A DNA stretch of 64,000 nt from Actinomycetes bacterium (GTDB lineage: Bacteria > Actinomycetota > Actinomycetes > Mycobacteriales > Mycobacteriaceae), in NCBI GenBank assembly GCA_023418505.1, contig JAEZZR010000002.1:70346-134345 (forward strand), read 5' to 3'. The position numbers were made by a program, and so were the translations under genes. Under the pieces are notes generated by a model that was given only the letters and a program-made list of their open reading frames with translations, ran no database searches and had not been told where the DNA came from. Every line of letters begins with the position of its first letter. Positions within the stretch are counted from its first letter, which is position 1. Shown here piece by piece: positions 24,513 to 32,984 of the stretch.

Positions 24513-26096
24513 ATGATGGCGAAGCTGCCGAATCAGTTTGAAAAAGAGTTCGACGCTCTTACGCGCGCGTGGCGTACCCGCCGTGATGAGCCCATTATCG
24601 CTGCGATCGATCAGGGCACCACTTCTACCCGATGCATCCTGTTTGATCGCGACGGCAAAAAGCAGGGTATCAGCCAGCTCGAACACCGCCAGATCATGCC
24701 GCAACCGGGTTGGGTGGAACACGATCCGAAAGAGATCTGGCGTAACACCCGGCGCGTAGTGGCCGACGTGATGGCTAATTCGGATTGGAATGCCGACGAT
24801 GTAGCCGCCCTAGGTATTACCAACCAGCGCGAGACCACCATCGTGTGGAATAAGAACACTGGCAAACCGGTATATAACGCCATCGTGTGGCAGGACACTC
24901 GCACTACGGAATTGTGCCGGCATCTGGAGGAAACTCTCGGCGAGGCTCATATCCGTAAAGTTACGGGTCTGCCGATTTCGACGTATTTCTCTGGCCCGAA
25001 GATCTCGTGGATTCTGGATAACGTTTCCGGCGCACGCGAGGCTGCCGAAGCTGGTGATCTACTCTTTGGCACCGTTGATTCGTGGTTGATGTGGAATCTC
25101 ACCCGGCGCGACAAGCAGGATAAGAAGGGCTTGCACGTCACTGACGTCACCAATGCGTCGCGCACGATGCTAATGAACGTCGAGACCCTCGAGTGGGATG
25201 AAGAGCTTTGCGACGCCATGGGCATACCGATGTCTATGCTGCCGACGATCGTTAGCTCCTCGCAGTATTTGGGCAAGGTGCGATGGCAAGGCAGCCTGGC
25301 AGGCGTGCCAATTGGTGGCATTTTGGGCGACCAGCAAGCTGCATCCTTCGGGCAAGCGTGTCTAGAACCGGGTGAAGCGAAAAATACCTACGGCACCGGT
25401 AACTTCCTGCTGCTAAACACTGGGACAGTGCCGCAGCGCTCTGATCATGGGTTAATCACCACGATTGCCTACCGCATTGGTGATGAAATGCCGGTCTACG
25501 CCTTGGAGGGTTCCATCGCGGTGACCGGATCGCTGGTGCAATGGCTGCGTGACAATATGGGGCTGATTGCTACTGCCCCAGAGGTAGAACCATTAGCGCG
25601 CACTGTGCCCGATAACGGTGGCTGCTATATCGTGCCGGCGTTTTCAGGTTTGTTGGCACCACATTGGCGGCCTGATGCCCGTGGTGTAATCGCCGGACTG
25701 ACGCGCTTTGTGAACAAAGGCCATATTGCTCGCGCCACTTTAGAGGCAACCGCCTATCAAACCCGCGAAGTTGTCGATGCCATGAATGCCGATTCTGGCG
25801 TTTCTTTGACTGCACTTCGCGTAGACGGTGGCATGGTCCCCAATAACCTGTTGATGCAGTTCCAAGCCGATATCCTTGGCGTGCCCGTGACCCGGCCTGT
25901 GATTACTGAAACTACTGCTCTCGGGGCTGCCTATGCAGCGGGATTGACCGTAGGGGTGTGGCGTTCTTTGGATGAGATTCGCCAAATGTGGAAAGAAGAC
26001 CAAACCTTCACCCCTGATATGGATGGCCAAGAACGCGAGCGCCTGTTCGACGAATGGAACAAGGCAGTATCGCGCACCTTGAATTGGGTGGACTAG
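24513..26096 (+). CDS. glpK: Glycerol kinase
   Basis: GlpK phosphorylates glycerol to sn-glycerol 3-phosphate. The 527-residue FGGY kinase has AAIDQGTTSTRCILFDRDG, GITNQRETTIVWNKNTGKPVYNAIVWQDTRT, the GGILGDQQAASFGQACLEPGEAKNTYGTG block and GGMVPNNLLMQFQADIL. About 30 residues precede the usual start, an extension that makes the ATG at 24513 uncertain, although no better start with a ribosome site is obvious. It follows the sulfurtransferase gene by 6 bp. Confidence 0.96.
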   Translation: MMAKLPNQFEKEFDALTRAWRTRRDEPIIAAIDQGTTSTRCILFDRDGKKQGISQLEHRQIMPQPGWVEHDPKEIWRNTRRVVADVMANSDWNADDVAALGITNQRETTIVWNKNTGKPVYNAIVWQDTRTTELCRHLEETLGEAHIRKVTGLPISTYFSGPKISWILDNVSGAREAAEAGDLLFGTVDSWLMWNLTRRDKQDKKGLHVTDVTNASRTMLMNVETLEWDEELCDAMGIPMSMLPTIVSSSQYLGKVRWQGSLAGVPIGGILGDQQAASFGQACLEPGEAKNTYGTGNFLLLNTGTVPQRSDHGLITTIAYRIGDEMPVYALEGSIAVTGSLVQWLRDNMGLIATAPEVEPLARTVPDNGGCYIVPAFSGLLAPHWRPDARGVIAGLTRFVNKGHIARATLEATAYQTREVVDAMNADSGVSLTALRVDGGMVPNNLLMQFQADILGVPVTRPVITETTALGAAYAAGLTVGVWRSLDEIRQMWKEDQTFTPDMDGQERERLFDEWNKAVSRTLNWVD

Positions 26097-26156
26097 TACG
26101 TGGCGCAGTGTTGTAAACTACGTTCCGGCTTAGCTTTCAATAGCGAGTCGGATTTT

Positions 26157-26229
26157 GCCCTAGTAGCTCAGTGGATAGAGCACGGCTCTCCTAAAGCCGG
26201 TGTCGGAGGTTCGATTCCTCTCTGGGGCG
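26157..26229 (+). tRNA. tRNA-Arg (anticodon CCT)
   Basis: The cloverleaf is complete: acceptor GCCCTAG pairs with CTGGGGC (one G-T), the D arm is GCTC/GAGC, the anticodon stem CGGCT/AGCCG encloses loop CTCCTAA with anticodon CCT, and the T arm has GGTTCGATTCC. It reads AGG. CCA is not encoded. A 13-bp tandem repeat follows at 26233-26258. Confidence 0.97.
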
Positions 26230-26232
26230 CAA

Positions 26233-26258
26233 CTATAAAGGTCAGCTATAAAGGTCAG
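26233..26258. repeat. 13-bp tandem repeat after tRNA-Arg
   Basis: CTATAAAGGTCAG occurs twice in perfect tandem, 4 bp after the tRNA 3' end. No attachment-site or integrase signal accompanies it. Confidence 0.8.
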
Positions 26259-26384
26259 CACTTCAACGTATGAATTGAAAATGCTTTCGGCGCATCTGCC
26301 TGAAGAATGCACTTCGAAGCCCCGCTGTACAAATCACATTTTTCTATAAAGCTATTACGGCAGAATCAGCCTAGGATAGCTTTC

Positions 26385-26843
26385 ATGACGAACCCACAAG
26401 ATCAGCATTCGCAGGATCAATACCCACAAAATCAATACACGTATCCAGAGAACCCACCGGCTAATCAGGGCTATGGCAATCAGGGCTACAGCAACCAGGA
26501 TTACGGCAACCAGGGCTACGCTCCGGGTTCGTATAACTACGTCCCACCACAGGGCAATGGCTTTCCGGGTGGCTACCAAGGTCAGTCGAAGAATAAGATC
26601 CTTGCCGCTGTATTGGCCTTCTTCCTGGGCGGTTTTGGTGTACACAACTTTTACCTTGGCTATAACGGCCGTGGAGCCACCCAGCTAATTCTCACTATCG
26701 TGGGCTACCTCACTGTACTCGTGATGATCGGATTCCTGTTCCTCGGGATCGTATGGCTCTGGGCGTTCATTGAATTTGTGATGATCCTGCTCGGCGCCGG
26801 TGGACTAAATAAGGACGCCAAAGGTGTCCCACTATCCACCTAA
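26385..26843 (+). CDS. TM2-domain membrane protein with Asn/Gln/Tyr-rich N-terminus
   Basis: A 152-residue protein. The first 70 residues are low-complexity with repeats of the type N-Q-G-Y (NQGYGNQGYSNQDYGNQGY), then comes a TM2 domain: KNKILAAVLAFFLGGFGVHNFYLGYNGRG followed by a second hydrophobic helix pair (here split across AQL and VWLWAFIEF). Start ATG 26385 is preferred over 26307. TM2 proteins are common in actinobacteria, with no fixed role. A hairpin covers its stop. Confidence 0.85.
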   Translation: MTNPQDQHSQDQYPQNQYTYPENPPANQGYGNQGYSNQDYGNQGYAPGSYNYVPPQGNGFPGGYQGQSKNKILAAVLAFFLGGFGVHNFYLGYNGRGATQLILTIVGYLTVLVMIGFLFLGIVWLWAFIEFVMILLGAGGLNKDAKGVPLST

Positions 26844-26869
26844 ACGCATATCTCAGATACGCATTTAGG
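26839..26869 (+). other. Imperfect hairpin over the TM2 gene stop
   Basis: CCTAAA and TTTAGG enclose GCATATCT/AGATACGC, giving about 13 paired positions. There is no T-run after it, so it may protect the RNA end rather than terminate. Confidence 0.45.
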
Positions 26870-26894
26870 TGCTGGCTGAATTAAACTAGGATTC

Positions 26895-29627
26895 ATGCCT
26901 CCCGGCGCAATGAATCTCCCTAGCCCCAGCCCACGCAACACTGAAGGCACTCACGCTACCGACGCAGGTTCTCTGCGCAAGCCAGCGCGAGTGCCTTATC
27001 TGAAGGTGCCGATTACCTGGCTCATCATCTTGGTATTGGCCGGGTTAACTCACCCCTTCTTGCCCGAAAATCGCTGGCTGATGATCCACATCTTCACCCT
27101 TGGTGTGTTGGTGAATTCGATCATCATTTGGTCGGCACAAATTACGGAGCAGATTTATCATCAGCGCCCTGTCCCACAGGTAGTTCGCCAACGCGGGATC
27201 ATCCTTGCAGTTCTCAACCTTGGCATTATTGCAGTTATCGCAGGGCAATTGCTCTCACCGGATTTGGGATGGGACTCCCCTCTCATGGCCACCGGCGCGA
27301 TACTTATCGCCGCGATGGTGCTAGTGCACTTATGGCAACTGTGGCGACTCCGTCGTGAAGCACCTATCCAATCACGCGCACGTTTCGATCCCACACTGTG
27401 GCTCTTTAGTGCCGGCCAGCTGCTACTCGTCCTAGATTTGGTCGATACAGCGTTGGTGCAGTTCGGCTCGGACGGGGCACAAGTGGGTGTCAAGGCAACA
27501 GAGTTTGCCACGCTTAGCCATCTGATTACCAATATTTTTGGCTTCATTGGCCTTACTGCAGCCGGTGCGCTGGCGCTGCTATTTCCGACTATTTGGCGCA
27601 CGCGGGGCGACTTCTGCAAAGACCGGATGGTGGCTGTCATCCTCATCGCGGGTATCAGCATCGCGACGTTGGTGGTGCACCTCGGCTCACTGCTCCCCGC
27701 CCGCCTGGCGTTCACGCTTACTGCAATTGCGCTACTGATTTATGCCGGCGGCTGGTTGCTTCGCTTTGCCACGTGGATTCCGCTTATCCGGAAAGTTAGT
27801 GCCGATCCGCGCGATCGGGTTTCCTTTGCCGCACTTTCGATCACGGCCGCGCGGGCATGGTTGTTCTTTACAGTGCTCACCGTCGCCGGCACTCTTTTCC
27901 GCGGCGAGCACCCCACCTTGCCCGCGGTCGCACTTCTGGTGGGCTTTGCAGCGCAACTGCTGATCGGCACGATGTCCTTCCTGCTACCCAACATGATGGG
28001 TGGACCGGCGCATGCGGTGCGGGCTGGACTCTATCGCCTCGACGCAGCGGGACTCTATCGCTTCACACTGGTCAATGGTGGACTGGCACTGTGGCTACTA
28101 CCAGCTAGTTCCTCATGGTTGAAGGTTGTTGCCTCATTGTTGTGCGTGGCGTCGTTGGCAGCATTTCTGCCTTTGCTGCTTAGTGCGCGTCGCCTGCAGC
28201 GAAAGGCACTCGCCGAACAGCAGACGCACGCAAGCGCCAAATCCCACTCACGCACCGAACTTCGCACTCACTCTCGTACCGGCCAGATCACTGCTGGTGT
28301 TGCCACGTTGGCGCTGGTACTGGGGCTCTTCACCTTGGCAGATTCGACTCCGAACGCCGCTTCCACTGCCTCTCAGAGCACTACCGAAGCTACTGGCACC
28401 ACAGAGGTCACCGTCACCGCCGAGGACATGCACTTCACCCCCGATCACATCGAGGTCCCTTCCGGCCATCGCTTGCTGCTCACCGTGGTCAATGCGGATC
28501 CGCAGCAGGATCATGATTTGCGCCTGGCCAACGGGATGGAAACCGGTCGCATGAGCCCCGGCGACGAAATTGTGCTCGATGCAGGCGTGATCACCGCTCC
28601 CTTGGAGGGCTGGTGCACGATCGCCGGCCACCGCATTCAAGGCATGACCTTACAGATCACTACTGATGGCACTAGTGCTAACGACGACGCGTCAACCACC
28701 ACAGACCACTCATCTTCGGCGCATTCGAATCATGCAAACCATGCTGCTTCCAGTGGCTCTTTGGCCAACCCGGAAACTTTGGATCCAGAGTTGGTGCTTG
28801 ATCCGTCGTTAGCGCCTGCTCCGCCGCAGCAAGTACACGAACTTGCCATCGACATCACCGAAACTACGTTCGACATCGACGGCATGACCCGCGGCCGCTG
28901 GACTTTCAACGGCGGCCTCATGGGGCCAACCATCCGAGGCAAAGTCGGCGATATTTTCGAAGTCACGGTAAGCAACCACGGTTCGATGAATCATTCCATC
29001 GACTTCCACGCGGGCATGGTCTCTCCGGATGAAGTGATGCGCAATATCCCGCCTGGGGATAGTTTGGTGTATCGCTTCCGCGCCGAACATGCCGGCGCAT
29101 GGTTATACCACTGTGGCACGGCTCCAATGTCGATGCATGTCGCTGCTGGGATGTACGGTGCTGTGATTATTGATCCGCCTAATCTGGCGCCGGTGGATCA
29201 CGAATATATTCTGGTGCAATCAGAGGTCTACGGCCTCACCGGCACCAGCGACCACCCGGTGGAAGAAACCGCGCTGCAGGCCGGCACTCCAGATGCCACG
29301 GTGTTCAATGGTTTGGAATTCGGCTACCTAGCGCAACCTCTAACGATCAAGGCCGGTGAAACTGCACGCTTCTGGATCGTTAATGCAGGCCCTAACATCG
29401 CTACGGCCTTCCATATCGTGGGCACCCAGTTCCACACGGTTTACAAGGAAGGTGCATATCTGCTGAAAGACGCAGCTGGCGGCGGAGGCTCCCAAGCGCT
29501 CGATCTATTGGCCGCCCAAGGCGGCTTCGTCGAGGCGCGCTTCCCCGAGGCTGGCACCTACACTTTCGTCAATCACCAGTTCATTGATGCCGAGCGTGGC
29601 GCCAAGGGGCAGGTCATCGTCGAATAG
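26895..29627 (+). CDS. Membrane-anchored copper nitrite reductase / multicopper oxidase fusion
   Basis: A 910-residue protein in three parts. Residues 30-430 hold about ten to twelve transmembrane helices. Residues 495-595 form a cupredoxin domain with a type-1 copper set (HDLRLA, EGWCTIAGHRIQGM). Residues 640-910 form a NirK/AniA-like region with MNHSIDFHAGM, LYHCGTAPMSMHVAAGM and FHIVGTQFH, supplying the type-1 Cys/His/Met and type-2 His ligands. This predicts reduction of nitrite to NO at the outer membrane face, with the membrane part and cupredoxin feeding electrons. Such fusions are known from some corynebacteria. Start ATG 26895; ATG 26910 is possible. Confidence 0.85.
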   Translation: MPPGAMNLPSPSPRNTEGTHATDAGSLRKPARVPYLKVPITWLIILVLAGLTHPFLPENRWLMIHIFTLGVLVNSIIIWSAQITEQIYHQRPVPQVVRQRGIILAVLNLGIIAVIAGQLLSPDLGWDSPLMATGAILIAAMVLVHLWQLWRLRREAPIQSRARFDPTLWLFSAGQLLLVLDLVDTALVQFGSDGAQVGVKATEFATLSHLITNIFGFIGLTAAGALALLFPTIWRTRGDFCKDRMVAVILIAGISIATLVVHLGSLLPARLAFTLTAIALLIYAGGWLLRFATWIPLIRKVSADPRDRVSFAALSITAARAWLFFTVLTVAGTLFRGEHPTLPAVALLVGFAAQLLIGTMSFLLPNMMGGPAHAVRAGLYRLDAAGLYRFTLVNGGLALWLLPASSSWLKVVASLLCVASLAAFLPLLLSARRLQRKALAEQQTHASAKSHSRTELRTHSRTGQITAGVATLALVLGLFTLADSTPNAASTASQSTTEATGTTEVTVTAEDMHFTPDHIEVPSGHRLLLTVVNADPQQDHDLRLANGMETGRMSPGDEIVLDAGVITAPLEGWCTIAGHRIQGMTLQITTDGTSANDDASTTTDHSSSAHSNHANHAASSGSLANPETLDPELVLDPSLAPAPPQQVHELAIDITETTFDIDGMTRGRWTFNGGLMGPTIRGKVGDIFEVTVSNHGSMNHSIDFHAGMVSPDEVMRNIPPGDSLVYRFRAEHAGAWLYHCGTAPMSMHVAAGMYGAVIIDPPNLAPVDHEYILVQSEVYGLTGTSDHPVEETALQAGTPDATVFNGLEFGYLAQPLTIKAGETARFWIVNAGPNIATAFHIVGTQFHTVYKEGAYLLKDAAGGGGSQALDLLAAQGGFVEARFPEAGTYTFVNHQFIDAERGAKGQVIVE

Positions 29628-29633
29628 CTACCC

Positions 29634-30695
29634 CTAACGCTTGCCGTGCGACGGAGGATCGCTAGGTACGTGAGCTGGACGACGACTTTCGAACCCTTCG
29701 CGCAACCGCGGGACAACCTCGGTACCCAGGATCTCAATCTGATCCAGCACGATGTCCAGCGGCAAGCCCGCATGATCGATCAAGAATAGTTGTCGCTGGT
29801 AGTCACCTACGGCGTCGGCATAGGTGAGGTAGCGATCCACCACCTGATCCACGGTTCCTACGGTTAGTGGCGTGGCCTTTTCGAATTCCTCCAACGAAGG
29901 GCCGTGGCCGTACACCGGAGCATTATCGAAGTACGGTCGGAAAATCCGCTTCGCCTCCTTTTCCGTATCGGCGATAAAGACGTGACCACCTAACCCCACA
30001 ATGGCCTGATCCGCTGCACCATGGCCGTGGCGCTCAAACTGCTGCCGATAGCGCTGCACCATCTGCTGGGTGTGCTCGATATTCCAGAAAATGTGGTTAT
30101 GGAAGAAGCCGTCACCGTAGAACGCGGCTTGGTCGGCGATCTCTGGGGAGCGAATCGAACCATGCCACACGAACGGCGGCGCATCATTAAACGGTCGCGG
30201 GGTAGAAGTAAATTCACGCAATGGAGTGCGGAATTGCCCTTCCCAATTCACCGCCTCTTCGCGCCACAATCGATGCAATAGCTCGTAATTTTCTAGCGCC
30301 AGCGGAATGCCCTGGCGCAGATCCTTGCCAAACCACGGATAGACCGTCGGCGTATTGCCGCGCCCGAACATCAAATCCATCTTGCCCTCGGTGAGTTGCT
30401 GCAGCATCGCGTAATCTTCAGCGATTTTCACCGGATCGTTAGTGGTGATCAAGGTGGTTGCCGTGGAATAGGTCAACTTTGGATATTTCGCAGCTAAGTA
30501 GGCTAACGACGTCGTTGGGCTCGACGAGAAGAACGGCTTGTTGTGGTGCTCGCCGATGGCGAAAACATCGAGGCCAACTTCTTCTGCCTTTTTCGCCATT
30601 GCATCCCAGGCTTGGATGCGCTGGTGTTCAATAGGAGTAACACCGGTGGTGGGATCGGTGGTGATGTCGCTGACGCTGAAGATGCCGAATTGCAT
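29634..30695 (-). CDS. FMN-dependent luciferase-like monooxygenase (CE1758-type)
   Basis: A 353-residue bacterial-luciferase-fold protein starting MQFGIFSVSDITTDPTTGVTP, with GLDVFAIGEHHNKPFFSSSP, the LTYSTATTLITTNDPVKIAEDYA segment and RGNTPTVYPWFG, typical of flavin-dependent group monooxygenases. ATG 30695 is used because GAAAGGAC lies upstream; a 31-residue longer frame has no support. It converges on the nitrite reductase gene with a 6-bp gap. Substrate unknown. Confidence 0.88.
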   Translation of the reverse strand: MQFGIFSVSDITTDPTTGVTPIEHQRIQAWDAMAKKAEEVGLDVFAIGEHHNKPFFSSSPTTSLAYLAAKYPKLTYSTATTLITTNDPVKIAEDYAMLQQLTEGKMDLMFGRGNTPTVYPWFGKDLRQGIPLALENYELLHRLWREEAVNWEGQFRTPLREFTSTPRPFNDAPPFVWHGSIRSPEIADQAAFYGDGFFHNHIFWNIEHTQQMVQRYRQQFERHGHGAADQAIVGLGGHVFIADTEKEAKRIFRPYFDNAPVYGHGPSLEEFEKATPLTVGTVDQVVDRYLTYADAVGDYQRQLFLIDHAGLPLDIVLDQIEILGTEVVPRLREGFESRRPAHVPSDPPSHGKR

Positions 30696-30950
30696 GGCAC
30701 TAAGTCCTTTCAAAATTACTGTTCTATGACATGTCAACAATATTAGCGTGGCATTATTCCCCGTCGCCGAGAGCCACTCTCCCACCACCAGTAGAGGCGT
30801 AAAATCCTGGTAGAGAACGTGGTAGCGGGAACTTCTTTTACAGCTGCTGCGTTAAAACTGCTACCATCCACGTTTGCTTTTGCTCTGCACTTGGCAATCC
30901 GTAAATAGCTAACTAGATTAGGTAACTCATTTATTGAAAGGAAGACTGCA

Positions 30951-31616
30951 GTGACCACCACCGCTGTTCGCTCTATCGCTGCGCGCACTGCGCTGGCTCT
31001 TGCGATTGGTGCTAGTCATTGGGCAATTGTTGGTTGCGACGGCGATAGCCAGCCCACCACACCAACATCGGCCATTTCCGATTCGGTTCAGTCTTCACCA
31101 GCATCCGAGAACACCGATGCTCAGGACAACGCAGATAGTTCTGCTGATTCCGAGACCAATTCCGACGAGCGTAAAAACGACGCCTCTGGTACAGATCAGG
31201 ATGCATCTCTAGCTAACGACGGAAATACTGCCTCAAGCGATGAGCCTGCGAATAGTTCAGCGAACAATGCTGAGTCCGGCGCTTCGCTTGGCGCGAGTGA
31301 TGCTGGCGCTGCTGGCGCTGGGCAAGGTGGCTCAGGCAGACAAAGTGGCCAAGCAGGATCCAATAATCCGGCTGGTTCTCAACCGGGCGATGCACCAGCT
31401 ACAGAACCGGCGCCCGGCGCTAACAACCCTGCTGATCCAGCAGCCAATGACGGCGACAGCATGGCTTCCAGCAATCAGTCACCAAAAATCGGTCGCCCCT
31501 GCCCTGGCCAAGTGGGTCAAACCAAAACCGGTATGAATGGCCAACAACTGATTTGTAGCGATAACGGCAATGGTGCCACGTGGACTGTGGATGCCTCTGC
31601 CACCGAATGGCAATAA
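30951..31616 (+). CDS. Putative secreted lipoprotein, low-complexity
   Basis: A 221-residue protein with a GTG start and GAAAGGAAG site. A short basic N-terminus, a hydrophobic stretch and AIVGC (Cys near residue 29) suggest a lipoprotein signal. The mature part is Ser/Asn/Asp/Gly/Ala-rich and disordered to about residue 180, then a small compact end with two cysteines (IGRPCPGQVGQTKTGMNGQQ, LICSDNGNGATWTVD). That tail resembles small cell-wall repeat modules of corynebacterial secreted proteins. Function unknown. Confidence 0.75.
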   Translation: MTTTAVRSIAARTALALAIGASHWAIVGCDGDSQPTTPTSAISDSVQSSPASENTDAQDNADSSADSETNSDERKNDASGTDQDASLANDGNTASSDEPANSSANNAESGASLGASDAGAAGAGQGGSGRQSGQAGSNNPAGSQPGDAPATEPAPGANNPADPAANDGDSMASSNQSPKIGRPCPGQVGQTKTGMNGQQLICSDNGNGATWTVDASATEWQ

Positions 31617-31646
31617 AAAACGCGCACCTTTCGGTGCGCGTTTCTT
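31616..31646. terminator. Bidirectional terminator (lipoprotein / gcvT)
   Basis: AAACGCGCACC and GGTGCGCGTTT form a perfect stem around TTTC, with A- and T-runs on both sides, and serve the two convergent genes. Confidence 0.92.
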
Positions 31647-31682
31647 AACAGCTACTTTCCTAACCTTTTCTACTTCCCTACC

Positions 31683-32843
31683 CTACTTCCGACGTGGTCT
31701 GCGGTAGAACGGCGTTGGTGCCACAGTAGCGGTCTGCTTTTCGCCATCAATATCCACGGTCAGTTCGGTGCCCACTGAACCCAACCAACGATCAATGTAG
31801 GCAAAAGCCAGTGGCTGCCCAAGCGTTGGCGATACCTTCGAAGACGTAATCGAACCAACCACGTTGCCCTCGGAATCAAAGACTTCAGCGCCAGTTTCAG
31901 CATCCTTGGAACCGCTTAGCTTCAAGCCCACCAGCTGCTGCTTCGGCTGCGGACGGTTCACTAGCGCATTGCGGCCAATGAAGTGTCCCTTGCTTGGCCC
32001 CATCACAGACTGGTTGCCTACCTCGAGTGGCGTGCGCTCCCGAGATAGTTCGTAGCCATACAGTGGCATACCTGCTTCCAAGCGCAAAGTATCCCGGCAT
32101 GCCAAGCCACAAGGCAGACCATTAAATTCCTTGGCACCATCAAGCAAAGCGCGCCAAGTTTGGGCTGCAACCTCGGACTTCGGGAAGAGCTCGAAACCAT
32201 CTTCGCCGGTGTAGCCGGTGCGAGCGACGATCATCTCAGAGCCAGCAACTTCCAAAATCGTGCAGGAGAAGTACGGCAATTTACCCAACACTTCTTGAGA
32301 ATCTTCTGCCACTACCTTGCGCATCAGATCCAGCGACTTCGGACCTTGGACGGCAATTAGAGCCCGGGTTTGTGAGCGATCATCGATCTCAACGTCGTAA
32401 CCGCCCTGACGCTCCTGCAAGGTAGCCAGCACGGCATCGAAATTGCCGGCGTTTTGTACCAGCATGAAGTCATTGATTCCCAGGCGGTAGACGATCAAAT
32501 CGTCAATGATGCCACCATCTTCTTGCACGATCATCGTGTACTTGGCTTTGCCCAAGGCAATCGGCTTAATCGCCGAGATCAACGTATGAGCCAAAAATGA
32601 TGGAGCTTCCGGGCCGGTGACTCGGATCTGTCCCATCAAGGACAGATCAAAGATACCCACCTTATTGCGCACTGCGTGGTGTTCTTCTACAGCATCTGAA
32701 TAAAACTTTGGCACCACATAGCCGCCTACGTTGCGCATCTCTGCGCCTAAAGCCACATGCTCGTCGTAAAGCGCACTCTTGCGACCCTCTTCGAGGTTTT
32801 CTTGCGGGGTTTTCGTCTGCGAAGCAATATCAGCATCAGACAT
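31683..32843 (-). CDS. gcvT: Aminomethyltransferase (glycine cleavage T protein)
   Basis: A 386-residue GcvT: ALGAEMRNVGGYVVPKFYSD, VGIFDLSLMGQIRVTGPEA, IIDDLIVYRLG, ARTGYTGEDGFELF and GMPLYGYELSRERTPLEVG with the folate-binding residues. It transfers the aminomethyl carbon to tetrahydrofolate. No gcvP or gcvH is near. Three degenerate CTACTTYCC copies surround its stop (31652-31691). Confidence 0.95.
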   Translation of the reverse strand: MSDADIASQTKTPQENLEEGRKSALYDEHVALGAEMRNVGGYVVPKFYSDAVEEHHAVRNKVGIFDLSLMGQIRVTGPEAPSFLAHTLISAIKPIALGKAKYTMIVQEDGGIIDDLIVYRLGINDFMLVQNAGNFDAVLATLQERQGGYDVEIDDRSQTRALIAVQGPKSLDLMRKVVAEDSQEVLGKLPYFSCTILEVAGSEMIVARTGYTGEDGFELFPKSEVAAQTWRALLDGAKEFNGLPCGLACRDTLRLEAGMPLYGYELSRERTPLEVGNQSVMGPSKGHFIGRNALVNRPQPKQQLVGLKLSGSKDAETGAEVFDSEGNVVGSITSSKVSPTLGQPLAFAYIDRWLGSVGTELTVDIDGEKQTATVAPTPFYRRPRRK

Positions 32844-32984
32844 GGGTGATTACAAATCCTTCGTTGTTCATGGGTGACATAAAAATCGACGGTTACCTTT
32901 TAGCTTAGGTAACCGCCGTGCTAATCGTCATGTTGGCAGCTACAGCTGGCCAAGATTATTCAGATCGCATGTTCCAGTGGGTTT

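Noticed and set aside
26157..26258. tRNA-Arg as a prophage attachment site because of the flanking 13-bp repeat
   Set aside because: The repeat does not copy the tRNA 3' end and no integrase or foreign genes follow.
26385..26580. N-Q-G-Y repeats of the TM2 protein as a DNA repeat element
   Set aside because: They are codon repeats within the gene and typical low-complexity TM2 N-termini.
32890..32912. DtxR/IdeR box before gcvT (TTAGCTTAGGTAACC)
   Set aside because: One base short of the palindromic spacing and the gene is not an iron gene.
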